Source: Oceanobacillus luteolus
Lineage (GTDB): Bacteria > Bacillota > Bacilli > Bacillales > Amphibacillaceae
Length of the DNA: 64,000 bases
Direction: 5' to 3'
NCBI RefSeq assembly: GCF_023715655.1
Contig: NZ_JAMBON010000006.1
Location: 62,001-126,000 of the forward strand
The position numbers were made by a program, and so were the translations under genes. Below the pieces are notes generated by a model, which made no database searches, was not told the origin of the DNA, and was given only the letters and a program-made list of their open reading frames with translations. Positions 56,647 to 64,000 of this stretch are shown here, in pieces (position 1 is the stretch's first letter; the number at the start of each line of letters is the position of its first letter).

Positions 56647-57395
56647 TGGCTAAAGATTTACAGGGAAAGCGGATAATAGTTACGAGAGAAGCAAGCCAAG
56701 GAAAGGCTTTTGCAGAAAAAATAAGTCTTTTAAATGGGATTCCATTAGAATTACCTCTCCTACGCATATCCTGTAAGAAAGCTGAAAATCAGGAACAAAT
56801 CTTCAATAATAGTGAAAACTATGACTGGATTATCCTAACAAGCGCCAATGGAGTGAACTGTTTTTTTAAACAATTTCATTCAGGTAATCATTCTTTCTCA
56901 GCAGACGTAAAACTTGCTGTTGTTGGGAGTAAAACAGAAGCTGCATTAAAACAGTACGGCTATGATGCAGACTTGGTTCCGGATATTTATGATGCAGAAT
57001 CATTAGCAAAGATTTTCCTTCCTAAATATGAAAATGGTGAACGTATCTTATTAGTTCGTGGTAATCGTTCTCTTGATACGTTACCAAAAAAGTTTAAAGA
57101 AAAGGGAATTGGTTTTGATTCAATTGAAGTGTATGAAACAACGATGAATGAACCAATCAAGGACGAACTCTACAAGGTGATTTCAAATAAGGAATATGAT
57201 TACATCACCTTTACTAGCCCTTCAACAGTTCAAGCTTTTGTAGAACTCTATGGCATGGCCGTTGATTCTCCTTGTGTTTGTATAGGGACGACTACGGAAA
57301 AAGCTGCGAGGGATTCAGGATTTACTCATATCCTTACAGCGAAAACATTTACTATTGAAGGTATGCTCGAAATAATGGTTGAAGATCAATCATAG
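56646..57395 (+). CDS. hemD: Uroporphyrinogen-III synthase
   Basis: Closes and rearranges hydroxymethylbilane to uroporphyrinogen III (249 aa). The family is weakly conserved; seen are KRIIVTREASQGKAFAEKIS, ILTSANGVNCFFK, AVVGSKTEAALKQYGYDADL and the C-terminal YDYITFTSPSTVQAFVELYG followed by VCIGTTTEKAARDSGF. It is coupled to hemC by a TAATG stop-start and followed after 16 bases by hemB, fixing the assignment. Confidence 0.93.
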   Translation: MAKDLQGKRIIVTREASQGKAFAEKISLLNGIPLELPLLRISCKKAENQEQIFNNSENYDWIILTSANGVNCFFKQFHSGNHSFSADVKLAVVGSKTEAALKQYGYDADLVPDIYDAESLAKIFLPKYENGERILLVRGNRSLDTLPKKFKEKGIGFDSIEVYETTMNEPIKDELYKVISNKEYDYITFTSPSTVQAFVELYGMAVDSPCVCIGTTTEKAARDSGFTHILTAKTFTIEGMLEIMVEDQS

Positions 57396-57411
57396 AAGGG
57401 ACGATTAAAAG

Positions 57412-58395
57412 ATGACAGAACATATTCAGTTTAAGAGACATAGAAGACTAAGAAGCAGTGCATCCATGAGAACAATGGTACGCGAAACTCACTTGCATGT
57501 AGAAGATTTCATCTATCCAATTTTTGTGATTGAGGGAGAAAATATTAAAAACGAAGTTCCTTCTATGCCTGCGGTTTACCAGTTTTCGTTGGACAGATTA
57601 ATGGAAGAAGTGACAGAAGCATATGAATTGGGAATTCGTTCCCTCATGTTCTTTGGTGTTGTGACAGATAAAGATGAAGTCGGCTCTGGAGCATATGCTG
57701 AGGACGGGATTGTCCAGCGTGCTACCAAAATGGTGAAAGAGAAATATCCTGACATACTTGTTGTTGCAGATACATGTCTTTGTGAGTATACATCCCATGG
57801 ACACTGTGGTGTGATACATGGTGAGGACGTGGATAACGACAAATCATTGGAATTACTTGCAAAAACAGCTGTGTCTCAAGCAAAAGCAGGTGCTGATATT
57901 ATTGCTCCTTCCAACATGATGGATGGATTTGTTGCAGTAATCCGCAAAGCGCTTGATAAAGCAGGATACACCCATATTCCAATTATGTCCTATGCAGTTA
58001 AATACGCGTCATCTTTTTATGGACCATTTAGAGATGCGGCGGATAGCACCCCACAATTTGGTGACCGGAAAACGTATCAGATGGACCCAGCTAATCGATT
58101 GGAAGCAATTCGTGAGGCTCAGTCTGACGTTGAAGAGGGAGCAGACTTTCTGATGGTAAAACCTGCCTTATCTTATTTGGACATTATTCGTGATGTGCGA
58201 AATGAGTTTAATCTTCCGGTAGTTGCCTATAACGTGAGTGGTGAATATGCCATGGTCAAGGCGGCTAGCCAAAATGGCTGGATTGATGAAGACAAGTTGG
58301 TAATTGAAATGTTAACATCGATGAAGCGAGCTGGTGCGGATATCATTCTTACTTATTTCGCGAAAGATGTAGCAAAAACATTGAGCAATCAATAA
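57412..58395 (+). CDS. hemB: Delta-aminolevulinic acid dehydratase
   Basis: Porphobilinogen synthase (327 aa), condensing two 5-aminolevulinates. Seen: N-terminal arm [20 protein letters not shown], zinc-site cysteines in [16 protein letters not shown] (about 119-134; three Cys, the Zn-dependent type), and the Schiff-base lysines in [20 protein letters not shown] (about 200) and [13 protein letters not shown] (about 251). AGAAGGGACG lies before the ATG. It sits between hemD and hemL, as expected. Confidence 0.97.
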   Translation: MTEHIQFKRHRRLRSSASMRTMVRETHLHVEDFIYPIFVIEGENIKNEVPSMPAVYQFSLDRLMEEVTEAYELGIRSLMFFGVVTDKDEVGSGAYAEDGIVQRATKMVKEKYPDILVVADTCLCEYTSHGHCGVIHGEDVDNDKSLELLAKTAVSQAKAGADIIAPSNMMDGFVAVIRKALDKAGYTHIPIMSYAVKYASSFYGPFRDAADSTPQFGDRKTYQMDPANRLEAIREAQSDVEEGADFLMVKPALSYLDIIRDVRNEFNLPVVAYNVSGEYAMVKAASQNGWIDEDKLVIEMLTSMKRAGADIILTYFAKDVAKTLSNQ

Positions 58396-58410
58396 GGGAG
58401 GATATTATAG

Positions 58411-59700
58411 ATGAGTAATTTTTCACAGTCTATCGATGCTTATAAAGAAGCGGTTGATTTAATGCCTGGTGGTGTTAATTCGCCGGTAAGGGCGTTCAAA
58501 TCGGTTGGTATGTCACCTATTTTCATGAAACAAGGAAAAGGTGCGACGATTACTGATATAGATGGAAATGAGTATATTGATTATGTTTTAAGCTGGGGTC
58601 CGCTTATTTTAGGTCACGGTGATGAAAGAGTTACAACGAAATTAAAAGAAGTTGTTGATCAAGGTACAAGCTTTGGAGCGCCTACATTACTGGAAAGTAA
58701 GCTTGCAAAATTAGTTATCGAACGTGTACCATCCATTGAAATGGTTAGAATGGTTAACTCTGGAACTGAAGCGACAATGAGTGCAATCAGATTAGCTCGC
58801 GGCTATACTGGTCGGGATATTATTGTAAAGTTTGAAGGAAGCTATCATGGCCATGGTGATTCCCTGCTCATTAAAGCAGGTTCAGGCGTAGCTACCCTGG
58901 GATTACCGGATAGTCCTGGTGTACCTAAATCAACTGCAAGTAACACAATTACTGTTCCATTTAATGATATGGAAAGTGTTAAAGTAGCGTTTGACCAATA
59001 CGGAGATCAAATAGCAGCAGTAATCATGGAACCGGTTTGTGGTAACATGGGTGTTGTTCCTCCAAAAGAAGGTTTCTTGCGAAACATACGTGAAATCACT
59101 TCAGAAAATGGTTCTCTACTTATCTTTGACGAAGTGATGACCGGTTTCCGTGTAGATTATCATTGTGCTCAGGGGTATTATGATGTAACTCCTGATATCA
59201 CTTGCCTAGGAAAGGTAATTGGTGGAGGACTTCCTGTGGGAGCTTTTGGTGGTAAACGCGAGATCATGGAGCATATCGCGCCTCACGGGTCAATTTACCA
59301 AGCGGGTACGTTATCGGGTAATCCGCTGGCAATGACTGCAGGTTACGAAACCCTAAAGGCGATGGATAAGGCTGCCTATGAAGAGCTTGGGAAAAAAGCG
59401 GATTTATTGGAAGCAGGATATCGTGAAGCAAGTGAAAAACATAATATTCCATTGCATATAAATCGAGTTGGTTCCATGGTTGGTGTCTTCTTTACAAGTG
59501 AAGAAGTAATCAATTTTGAAACTGCACAAACATCTGATTTGAATCGATTCGCTGAATATTACCGAGGGATGATTGAGGAAGGGGTATTCTTGCCACCTTC
59601 ACAATTTGAGGGGCTGTTCCTATCCACTGCACATACAGTTGAAGATATTGAAAAAACAATTGCAGCGGCTGACCGTGTATTTGCAAATCTAAATAAATAA
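58411..59700 (+). CDS. hemL: Glutamate-1-semialdehyde 2,1-aminomutase
   Basis: PLP enzyme (429 aa) converting glutamate-1-semialdehyde to 5-aminolevulinate. Class-III aminotransferase features seen: [46 protein letters not shown] (PLP-interacting Asp) and the PLP Lys in [18 protein letters not shown] (about 268). AGGGAGG precedes the ATG. Last gene of the hem operon, followed by a strong terminator. Confidence 0.97.
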   Translation: MSNFSQSIDAYKEAVDLMPGGVNSPVRAFKSVGMSPIFMKQGKGATITDIDGNEYIDYVLSWGPLILGHGDERVTTKLKEVVDQGTSFGAPTLLESKLAKLVIERVPSIEMVRMVNSGTEATMSAIRLARGYTGRDIIVKFEGSYHGHGDSLLIKAGSGVATLGLPDSPGVPKSTASNTITVPFNDMESVKVAFDQYGDQIAAVIMEPVCGNMGVVPPKEGFLRNIREITSENGSLLIFDEVMTGFRVDYHCAQGYYDVTPDITCLGKVIGGGLPVGAFGGKREIMEHIAPHGSIYQAGTLSGNPLAMTAGYETLKAMDKAAYEELGKKADLLEAGYREASEKHNIPLHINRVGSMVGVFFTSEEVINFETAQTSDLNRFAEYYRGMIEEGVFLPPSQFEGLFLSTAHTVEDIEKTIAAADRVFANLNK

Positions 59701-59746
59701 ACTATAAATTTCATCTGATAGGAATTAATCTCATTTGAAGAAGAAT

Positions 59747-59797
59747 AAAAACCTGATACTACGAGGGAGAGGAAAACTCGTAAGTATCAGGTTTTTT
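59747..59797 (+). terminator. Terminator of hem operon
   Basis: Stem AAAAACCTGATACT / AGTATCAGGTTTTTT with an inner CGAG / CTCG pair. Confidence 0.92.
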
Positions 59798-59801
59798 GCA
59801 T

Positions 59802-59831
59802 GCATATCTTATTTTTTAACCACATATAGAT
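59802..59831 (+). promoter_or_regulatory. Possible SigE-type promoter of spoVID
   Basis: GCATATC (59802-59808), 14-base spacer, CATATAGAT (59823-59831), similar to SigE KmATATT-N14-CATAcaaT with mismatches. spoVID is SigE-dependent in B. subtilis. Confidence 0.35.
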
Positions 59832-59880
59832 AATGTATATACTGGCTTTGTGTGTTAGGGGAACTTAGAAGGGAGGAGCT

Positions 59881-61053
59881 ATGATGTCTTCTATGGAGAA
59901 GGATTTTCAATTTGAACTAAGTGAGACGTTATATTTTGACCGTGGCGACGAAGTACTTGAGCTAATCGGAATATCACTGAATCCTGAAGTAACTATCCAT
60001 ACTTATGAATCCTATGTATCTATTCGCGGGCAAATTGACTTGCATGGAGAATATATACGAGATACTGCAGCATCAGAATCAGAAAATGACCATTATTCCT
60101 TTGAAGAATTAGAAGCAAAAAGGTATGTCGAATTGGTGGAAAGTAGAGAAAATAATATTGCAGAGTTTTCCCACAGCTTTCCAGTAGATATTTCGGTACC
60201 TGCTTATCGTATCGAAAGTATGGAAGATGTTCGGATCGAGATTATTAATTTTGATTATGAATTTCCTGAGAATTCAAAGTTACAATTCACCGCAATAGCA
60301 GAGATTCAGGGCATAAAAGCTGAGGTTGAATTAGTAAGAGATGAAGATAATAGAGAAAGTGAAATTGAAATTCCGGAGGATGCTGCTAAGCCATTTGAGT
60401 TTGAATTGAAAAGGCAAGAAACTGAATTTACAGAAGATGAATTAGTAGAAAACGAGCGGTCCAATCGTGAAGTAGAGGTAAATGAGGAAGAGTTATTGGA
60501 GACAGAAGAACGAGAATACACACAAGAAGATTTATTAGATGAAACGAATGAAGAGGATGCTGCTAAGCCATTTGAGTTTGAATTGAAAAGGCAAGAAACT
60601 GAATTTACAGAAGATGAATTAGTAGAAAACGAGCGGTCCAATCGTGAAGTAGAGGTAAATGAGGAAGAGTTATTGGAGACAGAAGAACGAGAATACACAC
60701 AAGAAGATTTATTAGATGAAACGAATGAAGAGGATGTAGAAGAAGATGTAATAGAGGTTAGAGAAAATGAGTTGACAATCCGAGCGATGGAGCAACAAGG
60801 CAGGGAAGGAAGCGAGGGTGAAGATCAGTCAGATGACAATGTAAAAGATGTCAGCTATTTAACAGATATATTCCGTGATGAACAAGAAGAGAGTTATACA
60901 AGAATGAAAATATGTATTGTCCAGGAAGATGACACGATTGAGACGATTGCGGAGAGGTTTCAGATCAGTGCACTTCAGTTGATAAAGCAAAACAAGTTAG
61001 ATGAGAATTTTGATATAAGCGAGGGACAGCTACTGTATATCCCCAAAAAGTGA
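59881..61053 (+). CDS. spoVID: Spore morphogenetic protein SpoVID with duplicated acidic repeat
   Basis: Mother-cell protein (390 aa) that lets the coat encase the forespore with SpoIVA and SafA. Seen: N-terminal conserved domain (about 1-160: FQFELSETLYFDRGDEVLEL, SIRGQIDLHGEY, FSHSFPVDISVPAYRI); a very acidic middle (about 160-320) holding two identical 59-residue repeats, each starting EDAAKPFEFELKRQETEF; and a C-terminal LysM domain (about 343-390, VQEDDTIETIAERFQISALQ). Shorter than B. subtilis SpoVID (575 aa), mainly in the middle. GGGAGGAGCT precedes two in-frame ATGs. The spoVID-ysxE-valS order is conserved. Confidence 0.9.
   Translation: MMSSMEKDFQFELSETLYFDRGDEVLELIGISLNPEVTIHTYESYVSIRGQIDLHGEYIRDTAASESENDHYSFEELEAKRYVELVESRENNIAEFSHSFPVDISVPAYRIESMEDVRIEIINFDYEFPENSKLQFTAIAEIQGIKAEVELVRDEDNRESEIEIPEDAAKPFEFELKRQETEFTEDELVENERSNREVEVNEEELLETEEREYTQEDLLDETNEEDAAKPFEFELKRQETEFTEDELVENERSNREVEVNEEELLETEEREYTQEDLLDETNEEDVEEDVIEVRENELTIRAMEQQGREGSEGEDQSDDNVKDVSYLTDIFRDEQEESYTRMKICIVQEDDTIETIAERFQISALQLIKQNKLDENFDISEGQLLYIPKK
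60376..60729 (+). repeat. Exact 177-bp tandem duplication within spoVID
   Basis: Two head-to-tail copies, 60376-60552 and 60553-60729, identical at every base by inspection; GAGGAT of a third unit follows before divergence. The period is 59 codons, so the frame is kept. Identity also at silent positions implies recent duplication. Confidence 0.95.
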
Positions 61054-61059
61054 AATGAT

Positions 61060-61093
61060 CCCCTTGTAACTTCCACAAGGGGTTTTCCTTTTG
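61060..61093 (+). terminator. Terminator-like hairpin after spoVID
   Basis: Stem CCCCTTGT / ACAAGGGG followed by TTTTCCTTTT. ysxE starts 25 bases further and has no obvious promoter of its own, so read-through is possible. Confidence 0.75.
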
Positions 61094-61117
61094 TTTTCGC
61101 TCTAGGAGGAGATCGGG

Positions 61118-62113
61118 TTGGAGAATATTACTGAAATTCTTCAATATTACGGGATTTTTCCCCAAGCAATTGTTCAAATTTCCGACAGAGTTTTTAAGAT
61201 AAAAGCAAATGGTAAGGAATATGCCCTCAAGCGTAGTAGGCTAAGTAAGCAGTCATTGAAGACTTGGTTATCTGTATACCAGAATGCAGCGAGACAAAAC
61301 CTGTATGAAATCATCCCTGTCTATTTAACACAACAAAAACAACTATACGTGGAAGCTGATGGGGAAAATTACTACCTGACACCTTGGATTCCTAGTAATC
61401 ATCGTAATATCGGAGAGCATCGATTGCATTCCATCTACAAACAATTAGGCAGAATCCATCTTCAGACCAAAAGCATGTACCAATTAGGGAAGAAGGAGTT
61501 AGTAAACAACTTTCAAGCTTATAAAGACAGTTGTAAAGATAATGAAAGTCGTTTACTGGCCTGGGTAGAGAAGATTGAACAGACACATTATCCCTCTCCA
61601 ATTGAGTTGCAAGTCTTGACTCATTTTCGTGATTTGCGATTAAGCTTCCAACGTTCCCAATCACTGGTCGACCAAATCATTTATCAATCAGAATCAGAAA
61701 CAAACTGGGGAATAAGTTTGAATCATGGAAACATGCAGCTTGGTCATCTGTTTGAACATTATATCATTAATTGGGAACGAGCTTCTTATAAACATGCAAT
61801 CTATGACTTAGTCGATTTATTTCACGATGGAATTATCCGTGAACCACAAGTAAGCCATCAATATATCGAATCCTTTCCAGTATACATGGAGGAAAATCCA
61901 TTAAATCGATTAGAACAATGTTTATTAAGTTTATATCTATTAAACAGCAACGATTATATCAAAATGATGGAATCATATCACACCAAATCCATCCGCAATC
62001 AATCCCATATTAGACAATCCATGGAGTTGGAGCAGATGTACCGGATGGTAGTGTTTGGATTGAATTTTGATGCCTATATCGAACGTAACGCAACAGGGAC
62101 TGAACAGGATTAA
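61118..62113 (+). CDS. ysxE: CotS-family spore coat protein YsxE (TTG start)
   Basis: A 331-aa protein with the eukaryotic-like kinase/aminoglycoside phosphotransferase fold of the CotS/YsxE spore coat group. Seen: N-lobe VFKIKANGKEYALKRSRL (Lys position kept), hinge YYLTPWIPSN, and a degenerate catalytic loop SLNHGNMQLGHLF where the usual His-Gly-Asp is HGN, followed by IINWERASY. Loss of the catalytic Asp suggests a structural role. YsxE is SpoVID-dependent in the B. subtilis coat. TTG start after AGGAGGAGATCGGG. It overlaps the convergent small gene by 4 bases at the 3' end. Confidence 0.88.
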   Translation: MENITEILQYYGIFPQAIVQISDRVFKIKANGKEYALKRSRLSKQSLKTWLSVYQNAARQNLYEIIPVYLTQQKQLYVEADGENYYLTPWIPSNHRNIGEHRLHSIYKQLGRIHLQTKSMYQLGKKELVNNFQAYKDSCKDNESRLLAWVEKIEQTHYPSPIELQVLTHFRDLRLSFQRSQSLVDQIIYQSESETNWGISLNHGNMQLGHLFEHYIINWERASYKHAIYDLVDLFHDGIIREPQVSHQYIESFPVYMEENPLNRLEQCLLSLYLLNSNDYIKMMESYHTKSIRNQSHIRQSMELEQMYRMVVFGLNFDAYIERNATGTEQD

Positions 62114-62298
62114 AACCACTCTAGATAAAATGCGATATAGATAAAAACAAAGATACCTAAGAGAAATACATCCAAAGTAGTCGGAAGGAAAATCGTTCTG
62201 AGAAGCTGATAAAACAGTAATGGTGCCATTGCGCTTTCGATAACGAACAAGCATTTTCTTGCCCACGGCGGTAACCGGTAACGGTAATGTCGCGACAT
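62110..62298 (-). CDS. Hypothetical small membrane protein
   Basis: A 62-aa protein with a basic N-terminus (MSRHYRYRLPPWARK) and two hydrophobic segments (about 16-32 and 40-60), predicted to have both termini on the same side of the membrane. Not recognised. The ribosome site TTGAGGTGATAGA before the ATG is strong, which supports a real gene. It converges on ysxE with a 4-base overlap of the ends and lies back to back with the valS leader. Function unknown. Confidence 0.6.
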   Translation of the reverse strand: MSRHYRYRLPPWARKCLFVIESAMAPLLFYQLLRTIFLPTTLDVFLLGIFVFIYIAFYLEWF

Positions 62299-62459
62299 TC
62301 TATCACCTCAAGTTGATTTCTTACCTACATGTTATGTCAAGATTGACCCATTGGTGTTCAATTTTACCGAATCCCGATCAATATGATTGTATACTTGTCA
62401 TTGACTAATTGTTAATCTTTATAAAAAGGCTATCAACCCTGGCAATATGGGGAAAATAG

Positions 62460-62488
62460 TTGACGTTTCTAATCGAAATGTATACAAT
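62460..62488 (+). promoter_or_regulatory. SigA promoter of valS
   Basis: TTGACG (62460-62465), 17-base spacer, TACAAT (62483-62488), about 25 bases before the T-box leader. Confidence 0.7.
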
Positions 62489-62514
62489 ATAAAACAAATA
62501 TAATATTGTCATGC

Positions 62515-62768
62515 AAGTGATCGGGAAGAGTACAGGATAAACACCTACAGAGAGGGAAATATAAAGTTGAGAATTTCCTAGGAAGGTTGTGCTGGAAGGT
62601 CGCCCGTGATGCAGCTGCTTTGAAGTTTTAGTAGAAGTATGCCGGCTAAGCGCCGATATCAGTGAATGAGTGTACAAATAATCATATCATTTATTTGTAA
62701 AATAAGGTGGTACCACGGAAGCTAACCCTTTTCGTCCTTTAGTCAGGATGAAAAGGGTTTTTTTGTTT
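62515..62768 (+). ncRNA. T-box leader of valS (Val specifier)
   Basis: Seen: T-box sequence AAGGTGGTACCACGGAAGC (62704-62722), a terminator AACCCTTTTCGTCC / GGATGAAAAGGGTT followed by T's (62734-62766), conserved stem I elements (AGAGTACAGGAT, CAGAGAGG), and a likely specifier GTC (62600-62602) in GGAAGGTCGCCC. Uncharged tRNA-Val would promote read-through into valS. The leader plus upstream sequence fills the gap 62299-62792. Confidence 0.88.
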
Positions 62769-62792
62769 AATGAAAAAGGAGGACATTGGAAC

Positions 62793-64000
62793 ATGTCGGA
62801 AGAAAAGAAAACATTATCTACTAAATACAATCCAAAGGAAGTGGAAGCAGGTCGTTATCAATTTTGGCTTGAGGGTAAGTATTTCGAAGCAACAGGCAAT
62901 CCGGCCAAAGAGCCTTATTCCATCGTCATTCCACCGCCGAACGTAACAGGAAGGCTACATCTTGGTCATGCTTGGGATACTACAATGCAGGATACCATCA
63001 TTCGGATGAAACGAATGCAAGGTTACGATGTACTATGGCTTCCAGGAATGGACCATGCTGGCATCGCTACTCAAGCGAAGGTCGAAGCGAAGTTAAAAGA
63101 GATGGGAACAAATCGCTACGAGCTTGGTAGAGAAAAGTTTCTTGAAAAGTCATGGGAATGGAAAGATGAGTATGCGTCATTTATTCGTTCGCAATGGGAG
63201 AAGCTCGGATTAAGTCTTGATTATTCGAGAGAGCGATTTACTTTAGATGAGGGATTATCGAATGCTGTTAAAGAGGTTTTCGTCAAGTTGTATGAAAAGG
63301 GACTCATTTACAGGGGCGAATATATCATCAACTGGGATCCTCAAACAAAAACTGCCCTTTCTGATATTGAAGTTATTTATGAAGAAGTCCAAGGAAAGTT
63401 TTATCATTTCCGTTATCCAATTAAGGATAGTGATGAAACAATTGAGATTGCAACTACTCGCCCGGAAACTATGCTTGGTGATACAGCTGTAGCGGTACAC
63501 CCGGATGACGAACGTTATCAACATTTGATAGGCAAAACTGTGATTCTACCTATCGTCGGCAGAGAAATCGAAATTGTAGCGGATGAATACGTCGATATGG
63601 AACTTGGTTCTGGAGCTGTTAAGATTACTCCTGCTCATGACCCAAATGATTTTGAAATCGGTAATCGTCATAATTTGGAAAGAGTTTTGGTTATGAACGA
63701 AGATGGGACGATGAATAAAAATGCCGGTAAGTATGAAGGAATGGACCGTTTTGAATGCCGAAAAGCCATTGTGAAGGATTTAGAAGATCTGGGTGTCCTT
63801 ATTAAAGTGGAAGAGCGGACACATCAAGTTGGCCATTCTGAGCGTAGTGGTGCAGTTGTTGAACCTTATCTTTCTACTCAATGGTTTGTTAAAATGCAGC
63901 CATTAGCTGATGAAGCGATTAAACTTCAGCAAAGTGAAGATAAAGTGAACTTCTATCCAGAACGTTTTGAAAAAACATACCTTCATTGGATGGAGAATAT
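62793..64000 (+). CDS. valS: Valyl-tRNA synthetase, 5' part (runs off window)
   Basis: Class I synthetase that charges tRNA-Val; about 402 of an expected 880 residues are in the window, with no stop. Seen: N-terminus [24 protein letters not shown] motif [16 protein letters not shown] (about 48-63), [18 protein letters not shown], and the editing domain with [18 protein letters not shown] and [13 protein letters not shown]. The KMSKS motif and anticodon domain lie beyond 64000. AAAGGAGGACATTGGAAC precedes the ATG; T-box regulated. Confidence 0.97.
   Translation, partial: MSEEKKTLSTKYNPKEVEAGRYQFWLEGKYFEATGNPAKEPYSIVIPPPNVTGRLHLGHAWDTTMQDTIIRMKRMQGYDVLWLPGMDHAGIATQAKVEAKLKEMGTNRYELGREKFLEKSWEWKDEYASFIRSQWEKLGLSLDYSRERFTLDEGLSNAVKEVFVKLYEKGLIYRGEYIINWDPQTKTALSDIEVIYEEVQGKFYHFRYPIKDSDETIEIATTRPETMLGDTAVAVHPDDERYQHLIGKTVILPIVGREIEIVADEYVDMELGSGAVKITPAHDPNDFEIGNRHNLERVLVMNEDGTMNKNAGKYEGMDRFECRKAIVKDLEDLGVLIKVEERTHQVGHSERSGAVVEPYLSTQWFVKMQPLADEAIKLQQSEDKVNFYPERFEKTYLHWMEN

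Noticed and set aside
60306-60698. 130-codon serine-rich open frame antisense to spoVID
   Set aside because: It is the mirror of the Glu-rich repeats; no ribosome site, and its repeats are only the duplicated DNA read backwards.
62405-62677. 90-codon minus-strand open frame in the valS leader
   Set aside because: It overlaps the valS promoter and T-box stem I on the opposite strand, with no ribosome site.

Overview
The window is a low-GC Firmicutes chromosome segment from an endospore-forming member of the Bacillaceae. The evidence is spore genes (sspI, gerE, gerM, spoVID, ysxE), strong AGGAGG ribosome binding sites with frequent TTG/GTG starts, two T-box leaders, and gene order that closely follows Bacillus subtilis. 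The many GC-rich palindromic repeats recall Oceanobacillus/Virgibacillus-type genomes, but the genus cannot be fixed from this sequence. Almost everything is vertically inherited core genome; no prophage, IS transposase, CRISPR array or defence island was seen. Layout: (1) 1-9,806 holds the end of a YkyA-like lipoprotein gene, the pyruvate dehydrogenase operon pdhABCD, a lipoprotein polysaccharide deacetylase, a nitronate-monooxygenase-like protein and the yktA-yktB-ykzI-suhB-ylaF group. (2) 9,970-21,540 holds the L20-autoregulated infC-rpmI-rplT operon, the ysdA/ysdB/ysdC neighbourhood with a dUTPase and a TVP38-like membrane protein, a lytic transglycosylase, a DinB protein, sspI, the rRNA methyltransferase ysgA and T-box controlled pheST. 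(3) 21,690-33,400 holds zapA-yshB-polX-mutS2-yshE and the fatty acid degradation block lcfA-fadR-fadB-etfB-etfA followed by trxA. (4) 33,490-45,530 holds uvrC, yslB, sdhCAB, ysmA, gerE, ysmB, murI, gerM, rph-ysnA-ysnB and two tRNA genes. (5) 45,740-64,000 holds ysoA, tig, clpX, lonA-engB, the haem operon hemAXCDBL, spoVID, ysxE and T-box controlled valS, cut by the window end. How the genes work together: PDH makes acetyl-CoA; LcfA, FadB and EtfBA activate and oxidise fatty acids under FadR; succinate dehydrogenase passes electrons to the quinone pool; hemAXCDBL supplies tetrapyrrole. Trigger factor, ClpX and LonA form a protein quality-control block. InfC/L35/L20, PheST, ValS and EngB serve translation and ribosome assembly. 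The most unusual DNA is non-coding: at two loci (11,498-11,869 and 22,586-23,013) a pair of palindromic elements share one GC-rich core in opposite orientation but carry different, self-complementary arms. One copy contains a 56-bp hairpin insertion flanked by a 5-bp direct repeat, and a collapsed remnant lies at 41,929-41,973. Other items worth checking are an exact 177-bp tandem duplication inside spoVID, small unlisted ORFs (27 aa after yshE, 17 aa before pdhA), a gene-order junction between ylaF and infC relative to B. subtilis, and readable SigW, SigK and FadR sites.
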